Of a DNA stretch of 64,000 nucleotides, positions 24,866 to 36,800 are shown piece after piece. This stretch comes from Protonemura montana (taxonomy: Eukaryota; Arthropoda; Insecta; Plecoptera; Nemouridae): contig OX387602.1 in NCBI GenBank assembly GCA_947568835.1, positions 15,241,021-15,305,020 on the forward strand, read 5' to 3'. Positions within the stretch are counted from its first letter, which is position 1. Every line of letters begins with the position of its first letter. The position numbers and the translations under genes were made by a program. Under the pieces are notes generated by a model, which did not search any database, was not told where the DNA came from, and saw nothing but the letters and a program-made list of their open reading frames with translations.

Positions 24866-27800
24866 TTAACGGGTGCTGGATGTATCAGATGTTTCTTCTG
24901 GGTATTCACGGGAATGATGGCGGGAGAGTTTAGAGATCTCTTCGTCTTGTCCATAAGTGCCCTAAAAATAATGGTGATTAATGGTTAACATAGTTTAAGA
25001 AAAAAAATAAGCAGTTTAGGTTGGCAGTAACAATTTTTACAAGCCACAAATCTAATTAAAATCTTGAATTTCACTAGCATAAAAAAAAAGCAATTCTCAT
25101 AAAACTTTAAGAGTCCAAATTCATATTCCTCAATTCAAACCCCCATGCATTTTTCAGCAAAATTAGTCAATATTTTTTCTAGTTGATGCTAATTTCTCAG
25201 AACTAGGGCAAACAGTTGTTGTTATTCTTCTTGAACTTTACAAGAACGTATTCAAAGCATGCATAATATTTACAGCCAGGTCTTTTCGTAAATTTTGCAA
25301 AATTTATAGTCTTTTCTTTACTACATTAAATAGCTAAAAGCTCATCTAAAATGCAACTCAAAATGTATATACAAAACCTGTTAAGATTTCTACAAGCGAG
25401 CGCACTATCTTTCCAGCGACAAGTGCAAGGCAAAGGCAAGGTAAGTGCTGAAACTTTATAACCTGAAGCAACTTTGCAACACCATGTATTTCTTGAGTTA
25501 TCGGCAAGTTGCGCTCTTCCTTGTTGATTTTCCTTCTACACCAATTAAGCAGCTTTTTGGCACTCATGCTAATTATTTATAAAGTTTGATGAAAGATCAT
25601 TCTACACTTCTTGAACAAGGCACCAGCAAGTCTTTTTATCTCTTTTTGTCTTTTGCATCGGCCATTTCTCCTTCGGTACAGAGCATTTCCTCCCTAACTC
25701 TTACCCAGTATATTTACTTTACATATAAAATGTATTTAAATAGAACTTTTAGATACGTAAGAGAGGTCACATTTTGCAAGTGCAAACTTTTAAGGTAAAT
25801 TGCAGCATGACAAAAATATTAAATAATTAAAGGTTCTCTTTGCATATCTTACTTCGGTTGATGTTGATGTGTCACTCCCTTCTCTACTTGAAGTCTGGCT
25901 AGAGCCATTCGATGCGATATTTTCTACCTTTTTATGGATTTCCAGGATTTTGTGTGGGTATGACAAAAGGGGCCAGCCATTGTTTTGAGATAAGGTTCGT
26001 GCCCGTAGCTTCCTACGCAAATTCGTGTTGTCACCAATTAGTCTGTTTATCACTTTTGTCATTAGCCTAGAAAAAAACAAGTTGAAAAATTAAATATTTA
26101 CCACCATTAAAGTTAAAAAAATCTTATATTATAAAATTAAATTAAATAATTAAAATTAAAGTCCAATGGGTGCATATACCCTTTTGTCCTGTACAACTTC
26201 TTGATTTCATTTTGGGGATTAAATTCTTTTTGTGCCACCATATCCTGCACCTGTGGTGGGCAATCCCCCCGCTGCATTGTGCACCGGACAACCATGCTTT
26301 GGCTATCAGAAAATGACACTTTAGACAAGATGGATCGAAGCTTTACGATTGATTGGGATTTGGAATTAAATTCATAATTCAAATATAGATATGCTTCTTG
26401 CAGTGCAGCCACCTGAAATAACAACCAAGGATATTAATGCTTGAACTGGAACACTTGAGCCTAGGCGCTTATTAAAAAAGACGACAGCAGGCACGCGGCA
26501 AAAGGAAACAGATTAACTGAATTTTAGGATTTTGCTTGACAAACTGACCTAATTCTTAGTACAGCACATCAATAAGAAATACATTTCTATTTTAACAGAG
26601 ATAACATTTCTAGTTGACGAATTGTTCAAAATGATGGAATTCGAAGGAATTTGAAAAAATGAGAGCATGCAAACACATACCTTCTTGTCAAAAATTAAGA
26701 ATGTGGATTTGTTTATCACTATATTTCATGAAATGTATTGCGTAATAGGAAACATTTAGCCTCAATAGTAGTGAAATGGAAAAAAATAATTTAAGCACTA
26801 TAAACACTCTTTTTTTGGTACATATTATAGTGCGTTAAGCAATAAACCATAGTCCCACAACCTAATATTATCATTGGCGTAGAAATAAAAGCGCTGGTTT
26901 CTGCAATAAAGAAGCATATTACCCATTTAAATCAATCATCTGAGAAATTATATCAAGTTTACATGCAATTATATATCAACTTATTTTTTATAAATGTTCC
27001 ATCGCTGATTATGTATGTATACATAATCAGCGATGGAACAAAAAATAGCTTTCGAGGTTCTGCTACATAAACGATAATGTTTTAAGACAGCTTAGTAATA
27101 GTGAATACTAAAAAATTGTATATATAAATTATAAAGCAACAAAAATGGGGGTTTGTGGTGACAGGAGATAGGTGATGGGAGACGTTGGTGGGTTGGCATT
27201 TCATGCACCAATGAAGAAAAAGCCAAGAACGTACCACATCTGCGAGTAATCATCCCACCACCACTTTTCGGTGACAATTAAGTACTCTCTCACCTCAGCG
27301 TTTGTTTTCTCACGCAATTGCACCAGACGTGTGATCTCACACTTGAGATTGGTCATCTCTTGCACCATAGTTAGGAGTTTTTCATTTGTGCAGCTACCCT
27401 GATTTTTCAGCAACAGGTGGGAAAAAAAAATATGATTAAAACATATCTTGAATGAACAACAAACACATTCCCCAGTTGAAAAAAGGATTAAAACTTAACA
27501 TTTCATACCTTCTCATCTTGAGAATTTGAAAGCATGGATCTAAGTTGGTCTACTTCAATGGCCTTTCTTTCCAAATGATTTTTGGCTTCAATCAAAAATG
27601 AATTTGCCTTGAACAGAGCCTCATGAAGCTTTCCATATTCTCTTCGACCCTCTTCCAGCTGTAATATTGAAAAACGGTAAACTCTAAATGGTAACAAGCT
27701 ACATTTCCATTTAAAAGGTAGACATAAACAAGTCAATCAACGCACTTCAGCATGCATATCTTTGTTGTCAACTCGCATTCTTTCCACCAGGCAGGTTTCT

Positions 27801-30800
27801 TGTCGCAGCTTGCACTCTAGGTTGAGAACTTGTGTGTTAAGTGCTTGTACTTCGTCTGACAGCTGCAGTTCCATCACATGCATCTCTTGCATCTTGGCAC
27901 GCAGCTGCCTGTCATTTTTAGTGAACGTAGCCTGGAGTGCAGCCTCGCGTTCCACCGCCTCTGTTAGAGCAGCTTGATTTTTCTTGCAGTTGCAGTTGCT
28001 CTGCACATCTTTGGTTGCATTTGCTAGCTCACACAGCCGCCTCTCCATGTCTCTCTGTTGCCAAGGAAGATCACATGTAATAATGTGTCACAATAAATAA
28101 GTGATGTTCACTGCTTTGAGATTTTTATCTAGCACCTATCTATGAAATACCTTTTCCTCATAGAACTGATTCTGTGAGGCATTGAATTCTTCATCTTTTT
28201 GACAAATTATACTCTCCATTTTGGCCAAGCTTCCTTGCATTGTCTGAATGTTCCTCTCTTGCTCTATAACCTTGCACCGTGAAGCACATCGGCAAGCTGC
28301 TAGTCTTTGACGCAGCTCAGCTATTTCTCTTCTTTGCCGATTCAGTTCTGCTTCTTTTCTCTTCAGCTGACATGACATAGAGTGGCAGTTGCACTCATTC
28401 ACCTTTTCTCGTAGCTCACTTATTTGGTGGGCTAGGCCTTCCAGCTCATCGTCCTTCTGAAGTAGTTCTGCTTTCAGCTCTGTACACTTGCATGAATTGC
28501 TTTTATGCTTCAGGTTATCAATTTCCTGCTCCATAAAATCCACTTGTTGCTCTCGTTGTTTGAGTTTGCTACGAAGTAAGGAGCACTGACAAGCTTCTGC
28601 TGAACTCTGCTGTTCACATATTTCTTGTTTAAGTAGTTTTATTGCATTCTCCTTTTCTTGAGCACAACGCTGAGCCATGTCGTAAGATTTCTGAAGTTTG
28701 TTCATAGAAAGTTTCCAATTTTTAATCTAGAATAAAAAGGTGAAGATTATCTCTAAACTTGCTTTTGGTTTCTAGACTTGTTTGATTTTTGACAAAGGCA
28801 ACGAAATGTTCACAACTTCTAGAGCTTGAGAGTCGACCGTGAGTTGCAGCTCTCCCAACTTCTCTGCATTCTCGTCATTCAGTCTCTCCTCATCAGTCAG
28901 TTGGGCTTCCAGATCCATGATTTGCTGTTCTAATTGCCTTACAGATTCATCTTCTGACTCTGCTCGAGATTTGCACTGAAAACGTATTTCAAACAATTAT
29001 TGCTGTGTACAAAAATTAGCAGGTATAAGAATCTAGTAAACGTTTACACAATACATGCCAGTCAACAATTACCTTACAGACACCTTTTGGAGAATTGTGG
29101 CTCTTCATACAAATAGCCTTCACCTTTTTGGTAACATTAATTTTGAAGTTCCTGGTCGATTCGTGGATTATTTGCATGTGCTGTTGCATCCTTACTAGGC
29201 TGGTTGTATTGCTGAGTTCGTCTTGTAACTAATAAGATACAAAATACGCTCCCTTTAATATTTTTTGATTTTATATTCAATTTTGCTCAATGTCTGTCTT
29301 TAAACTTACTTCTCTTTGCAAAATTGTTCTCTCGTAATTGACCTTAGCCATTTTCCGTAGTATTTCATCTTTTTGTTGCAGTTCCTCGTATAAACTGCCA
29401 TTCTAAATATTCAAATCATGCAATAAATGATAGATTTGTTAATATATAACATCATGGACAGCAAAATCAAACTCCACTGACCTCCATCATCAAGTGTTCA
29501 AGATCGGTTTGAAGCTTTTCCACCATATTTTTTAGTGCACCCAAGCCTTCCTCCTAAAAAGGTAAACAAGTACTCGAAAATTTTCCCACGGTAGACAATC
29601 TCAACCAAGTCACAAAAAGGGAAACCACACATCTTTGAGACAGTTGGCAAGCCGTAATTCGTAGACCCTGCAACATCTCCTGCATGCATTTACATTTTAT
29701 TACAGTATCTATCTTGCATTCACTCAATACCATGACAGATACCTTGAAATGAAACTGTCCAGCATTCTTGTTAAAGATGCCTTCCAACTGAGCAACATCT
29801 AGGATAAGATTGACGTTCTCTGCTTCAAGATCTAGATTCTCATCTCGCAGTCTTTCGATGATGTTTTCCTGCCTCAATACCTTAACACAAAGTATTTTAT
29901 AGCCGGATCAGCATCCAGAAAATAATACTACGATGCCACATTGGTGGGAAGATGTAACACGTCAATGCAATAGTCTCCTAGGACTAGCATTGGACAATTC
30001 AAGAAAGTGTAATCTTCACAATTTTTTTTTTTTTTTTTTTTTTTAAGGATCGGTTAGAAAAAGTATGAGCAAGGATTGGATGCAGTGACAGAATTAAGAA
30101 ATTAGAAACCACACAGAGAAGTATTTAACATTGCAATATATTGTTTTAAGGTAACTCGATGATATAAGCATTCATTGATGCACATGAAATTTAATTTGAA
30201 GAATTTTAACACTGTTAATAGCATATGCAAATGCAATATTATATATAATTATAAATCTGTTAACAAAGTATTTGCAAAAAAACAACAGCCAGTTATGGTT
30301 TAATTAATAAATAAATTAGTACTTGTTAGCTACCAAACATACATGCTGCTTGGTCAAAGGTCAAATGAAAACATTCCCATCAAATCTACATTCCAAAATA
30401 GACATCAGGATCGCTTTTGCACCGGCGTTTCAACGAGAATCTCGTTTTTTTATCTGAGATCATTTTTTGGATATTAACTTCTCAGCGGAGTCTTTAAAGC
30501 CAGCATATAAGTACAAAATAAGTAAATAGCAAACAGTATTCAGGTACCTAAAAGTTTCAGACATAGCTTGGTAATTTAGTTATTGCAGATTACATGATTT
30601 TTTTGGAATGAGTGGTAACATAATTTTTAAATAAAAACAGTAACAACTTTCTATAAATAATTAAAGGCAAAAGAGGGTCAAGAGATGACAAACCCCCAAA
30701 TAAGCAGGTATTTATCAGACAGGTAGTTGGTAATATGTCCCGCAAGTAAGCGCAAAATGTAAAAAAAAAAAAAAAAACAGGTAGAAAATTCTTAAATGTA

Positions 30801-33800
30801 CAATCCTTTGCCCCCCCCCCCCCCCCTCTCTTCTTGCTACACCGCTTCTATTAGGACTGCCTGAAAAATTTGTTTATATTATTAGCAAAGAAACCTCACA
30901 TTTTATACATAAAATCAAATTATTAAAATTGAATTGTCTTTTTACAGATGTGCTAACTAAATTGCCCAAAAATTAACTAACCCCAAAACTTCTACACATT
31001 AGTATCCTATAGGTTACAATTCATTCTAGTTCCTCTCTCTAAGGTTCCATCATACTCATGATCACCACAAATTTTCAATTCTTAGCTCCTACTATACCAC
31101 AACAACAGTTTTGATCAGAAATTAACAAGCACCGACTGTTCATTTAAAAAACAAAGCCTAATTAGCTGAGGAATCTGTTAACTTTAATTATAGAGAAAAG
31201 CATCGACAAATACCTTCTTAAATCACATAGTTTGTACAAATTACCATCTGGCATGTGGCAAGTACCTAGGCAGTTTATTCATGAACAGTCAATTCAAAAC
31301 TTTGATTGGTTAGTAGAAATAAAACTATACATATAGATTAAACCAGTCAGCTCAAAAGAGCTTCGTAACATTAGTAGGTTAGCATCAAGGATACGTTAGC
31401 ATAGTCCTGGCATATTCTCATCAGCATTAGTTCTACAGAAAGACTTTCTATTTTTACTGACTTGATTAAAGATCAGTCCAATATCAATGCTGACAAAAAT
31501 GAAAATAAAAACATAAAACAAGAGAATATTTCAAGGAATGGCACATAGCAAAAATTGATATTATTGCCAGTGGAAAAACAACGAATAAGTTATGAACTAA
31601 CATAAGGTACTTGGTACCAAACTCAATAAGGTACTTTAACAACCCACAAAGCCACCTGATAGGTGACTTTGAACACTAAACTGAAGGAAGCAAATATAAA
31701 AAGACACGTGAAAGAAGAGAACGGTCTGGAGATCAGACGTCATGCACGGTGCGTTTAGTTTTACTGATAGCACCTCCCGTCGGCCAAGACCAAGAGCTGC
31801 TGGACCCGCCTACACTCACTTCGAAAGAACCTCTGCCCTGCAGATCCTCCAACTGATGCTTGGTCGCCAACAGCGCCTTTTGCAGATTACCGATGGTCAC
31901 CTGCTGATGGGCTACTTGCCTCTCTAATTCTTCCACCAGTACATTTGTACTCGACTCTCCCTACAAAAATCTCATATGATTGGTCGTTCCAAGGAGGAAG
32001 ATTATGCTATGTTTAATGGTGTATCCCAAAAACTCAGGTGCATCAGCATAGTTAGGTCTTTGTTCGATTCGTGTTCATCTCGTCAGATGTGAACACTTCA
32101 AGCCGTCTCAAATGAGACATTTAACTTGTATTGCCAACTCACGTACCTATTTTAACCCCTTCCCCTCAGGTACATGTCAGAAATAGAATTGCTATGAATG
32201 CTCAATGGTTGGACAACAAAGCCCAAACAATCAATTCTCCCATTTAACATGTTTAAAAGGTAAATATTTACTTTTACAAATGAAAACATTGTTAGATATC
32301 GATGCACCTGAGTTATTGGAATACTCCACAAATAAATGTACAGGAATTAAAAGTAAAGCTTTAAAATTGCTTCAGTCAATTAGATTAACGTTAAAATGTG
32401 CAAGCAGGATATAAAAGAAGTGCTTACTTCTGTGGATCAACATTGAAATTGTTTAGTTAATTGTTTTATTCAACAGATTACCATAGAAAATATAAAAAAC
32501 CGTCTTTTAAAAAGTAAGATTTTTTATAAAAACTAGCAATTTTTCCGGATAACTGTACGGGTTATTTTCAAAGTTGTACTCACCGGTGGTAATGGTTGGC
32601 ATAAACACGCATCACCTTCAGAGAACTGATTATTTAGCGGATGTTGGGAGTCGGTTGGCGGTTTCTTCTCCGAACACTGGCATCTTTGCTTCTGCTTTTC
32701 GAGCAAAAGAAAAGTACATAATAAAAGCCTTGCAATCATATATAATTGTATATGTATGAATAAAAGACATTGCATGAGTAAAGAGCCCTTGGGTTTCCAA
32801 TTAGTCAGAGCCTCAGTGCTAATGTTATGCTGCCTTCGCAAAATATGCTGACCGATGACTACATTACCGACAAAAGTGGTGGTCAACCAAAGTGAGTGTT
32901 AAAAAATTCATCATCAAATTGCAATCGCTTGCATTTAGACTGGTCTACGCTCAATTAACCTCAACAATTCTAAAACCTAACGGCGCTACTCACTTGTTCA
33001 ACGTTGCTCTTCCATTCACCCTTAATTGATTGCACTTGAGCTCTTGAGTGTTCAAGTTCTTCTTCCAGCTGCAACGTTTTTTTGCAGTACTCGTCCAAAA
33101 CGGTCTGCTGCTCTTTGCTTGAAGGAAGTTGATTTACAGATTTCCTGTCATTTCTCTCTGACATTGTGCGAATCTGAGCGCGTGCTTTGTCAAGCGCATT
33201 TTGAAGATTCTTGGACCTGCTATTCAATTCGTCAACTATCGCGGTGTGCTCTCCAATTAGAGCTACAAGGTCTTTTGCGGGACTGTTTTCACTATACACA
33301 TCTTCACTAAGCTGAGAAAAAAAATAAGTTGAGTTAATAAGTAATTACTGAGCTGCTTGAAATCAGTCTTGCTATGTGGAAGCCAAAGAAAGCTCCTCAC
33401 CAGATTTTCAATGTCTTTTTGAATCTGTTCAAGCTCGTAGTTGGTCGTTTCCAAAGCATCTTGAAGGATCTCTGTAGGATTTTCCTGTACGACTGCATCG
33501 TCTTCTTCAGCACAGTTGCAATCTTCGTCCTAGCAACAAATTTCAAATATTCAGTCAAATGAACACTGGCAATGCGGAAACGATTACACCATAAGGATAA
33601 ATACAGAAACTAATACATCATTAACATACATCAAAGGTATGAATAAAAAAACCATAGAAAAACTAAGATAATACATATTGGATTGAAACGTTAAATTAAC
33701 TGAAGGATTGTTTGCAATTTGCACAGACATATTAAGTCTACTTTTATCAAAGCTTTATCTAATTCAAAAAGATATCGGTTCCAAATTAACTATAACGTAT

Positions 33801-36800
33801 AAAAATATGTTATATGCCACAAAGTATAAAATTAACCAATGGCTCTGAATAACTCCATCAATCCATATTTTTTATTTATTAGCAGTAACACTTCATATAC
33901 TCGTAACAATAAACAAGCATATTACACACCACCAAAGTAAAATTACCTTTTGTTTCAGTACAAACCAAACCAAATAAATTTTAGAAAGAAAATATTTATT
34001 TTAAATACACGTTTTTATTGGATTCTAAAGAAGCACAAATAGACATTTGAAAAAAAAAAAAAACTGGAGGATGAAAAATAAAAAATATATTCATTACTTA
34101 CTGCATGGCTGCCATTGACTGCACTACGCTGCAAGGAGGCAACCTGACTTTGAACACTCTCAAGATTTTCTTGCAACTCTTTAACCTTCTCCTCATTTGC
34201 TTCTTTAAAATTGTCAAACACCTCTAACTCATCAACCAATATATCTATCTGCTCCTTGAATTCTTCAATGGTCCTCCTTACTTCGTTATCGCTTCCTCGA
34301 TAAACATGATTTCGGATAAGTGGAGATCTCGAAGGAGGTCGTTCCTTGTTAGCCATCTGGACCAATCTGCGAGAGGCGTATTCTGTAGCTGCATATTGTT
34401 CCACATTTTCTCTCAGTTCATCCTGGGCATTCTCCAGCTCTGCCTGCCATTTCTCCATCTTGCGTTCACTTTCTCTTCGGCTTTTCTCAGTCTTTTCTTT
34501 CACTTGCAAATAACTGACTAGTTCTACCTGCACTTGGCCCATGTTGCTCTGAATCTGAGCAAGCGATTCCTTTACGCCTCGAATAACATCTTGCTTGAAC
34601 ACCATTTGTTTTTCTCTTGAGAGAACTACTTGCATTATATCCATGAGTTCACAAGTAATCTTGTCCATTGCCAGCTGGAACTCATTTGCCGCAATTTGAT
34701 AATGGTCCGCCCTCGTCTGGTGTGGGGACGCAGATAGATTTGCAAATGATTCACTCAGCGATTCTTTCAGTTGCAGAATTTGGATTGCTTTGCCTTCAAG
34801 GCTTATAACTGGGACTTGGTTTTCTAGTTCGCTTTGACTGGTGTCGTTTTCGAGTTCATTCATCTCTTGTCTGTTTTTGTAAAGAGTTTGTTTCAACTTC
34901 TCAATAATGGTTTCCAGTTCGTTAAACTTTTTTTCACGTTCATTCAAATTACTGAGCAGAGTCTCCATTTCCTCCGTCATGTCTTCGATTGCTGCTTGCG
35001 CCTCGACAGTTTTAACACGAAACTCTTCTATGCTAGCAGCACGTAACATTTTTGGAGGCTGTACGTCTTCTTTAGATACTCTTTTGGAGCAAGAAATTTC
35101 AGAAGGACTGGATTTAGTAGTATTGGTACATTTCCTCGGACTATCAGTAGCTTTACACAAACCAAAATGTGCCAATCTCAACAAAGATCTCAACTGCACA
35201 ATCATTGCATTTTTGTGACATATTTCTTCTTCTCGTTCTTCTAACATTAAGTTCATTTCCTCCACTTGCAGCATGGAGCTTTTTAATCCTTTGAAACAAT
35301 AATTGGAGTCCTCTCTTTGAGCAATTTCGGTATCTCCTTGAGAGAAATCTGCAAGGACACCAGGCATTTCCGTAAAAACTGTAAACTGAGTGGGATCACC
35401 GATTGTTGGTGGTGAATGTTCTCCATTTGATCCATTCAACATGCTTGATTTTGATAAACTTTCCTGTTTTTTGGCCAAGTCTTCTTTAAGTTCTTCTATA
35501 AGTATCTCCTGTAAGGCAATCTTCTCATCGCGTGCCTTTAATATTGCGATGTTATTTTCTTCGTTCATTTCATCTGTGGCTACATTTTGTCCAAAACCTG
35601 CCTGGCTTGATGATTCTGGAATTTGCGAATTGCTCTACGAAAACAAAAAAATGTTCATGGTAATTGCTACAACAGAATATAGTTTTATACTTTGATAACA
35701 CTGTACAAATTGCATAATTTCAGCAATGCTGCTGAAATGGTTGGCAACTGGATGCATTTTTTACCGCAGTTAAACAAAAATATTTACATAAAAGCACATG
35801 CTAATCAAAGAATGGTTTACGTATTATAGAAAAAGAAAGAGCATTCAGAAAAATCAAGTCACAAGCAATATATATGCCCTTGAAAATCATAGAGATACTA
35901 ATTTGCAGACATTCTTATTTCTTAACATGAAACCACAACAATCTTCTACTTGTGAGAATGAAATGAGCTATAAAAACTATCAGTTAGAATATCACCATAA
36001 TGCAGTATTTTAGACACAAGCAGTTAAGTATTTAAGAAAAGTAGGCCCAGAAGAAATAAATACATTTGTTTAATCAATACAATCAATACTAACACAGTGT
36101 TCAAGTACAGGCACAGAACGTAGATAGACAAATAAAAACAGAACCATTCAAATCAAACACATTATTCATTGAACAACAACAAAAAAATATATATAAGGTC
36201 ACCAGTTTTGTTAGAGAAATTTGAACATTAGATTCAGAGCTACCATGAATGCTCATCTCTGGAAGGTGATGAGCTGAGATGATTCCCCAGATTGCCCATG
36301 CAGAGATTAAGTGACAATTAACAGGCTATTTCAGCACCACTCCCTGATCATGAAGCAAACTTCTTGCGGTTCCATGCATTAGCCATGCAACAAGTGGCGA
36401 TTAATGTCAATAATGGCCCTTGCGATGAAATTCAGGAGGTTTAAGGAAATCAGATTTTGTCTCCTTAACCACTCCTACCTTGGGTCGCGTCTCTCCGTAA
36501 GACATCCCTTTAAGCTTGGCAAGTTTTATTTCCTTGCGCATCTCTTTGATTATGCCATCTTTGAAGATAATCTGCACGTCTGCTTGCCTACAACGGTCCT
36601 CTAGTTGCAGGCATTCACGTTTCAGTTGGGATATTTCATCGTGTTTGTCTGCTACTTCTCCCGTGAGAGCAGCTTGCTTATCCTTTGCACACTGCACAGA
36701 GAACCAAGAATAATGTAAAACATGAACAGTCATTGTCTTAAGATTAGAACTTAATTGTAGACACAATTAAAGCCAGTCGTACCTTGTCCATGTCTGTAAT

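Larger units (their letters stand above)
29881..31819 (-). other. Long intron of the coiled-coil gene with homopolymer tracts
   Basis: Intron of 1.9 kb between the exons ending at 31820 and starting at 29880. It is AT-rich and holds poly-T, poly-A and poly-C tracts. If the 31820 donor is not used, the upstream exon runs on for 28 more codons to a stop at 31733. No other gene is seen. Confidence 0.65.

Noticed and set aside
24730-24954. Minus-strand frame ending in a transmembrane-like stretch, as the last coiled-coil exon
   Set aside because: It needs the wrong splice phase. The phase-correct frame of the same exon gives a hydrophilic tail (GTYGQDEE to TSSTR) ending at 24866.
29632-29690. 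Possible extra coiled-coil exon between 29743 and 29553
   Set aside because: Its only usable donor would leave one base and create a TGA with the next exon; direct joining of 29743 to 29553 keeps frame.
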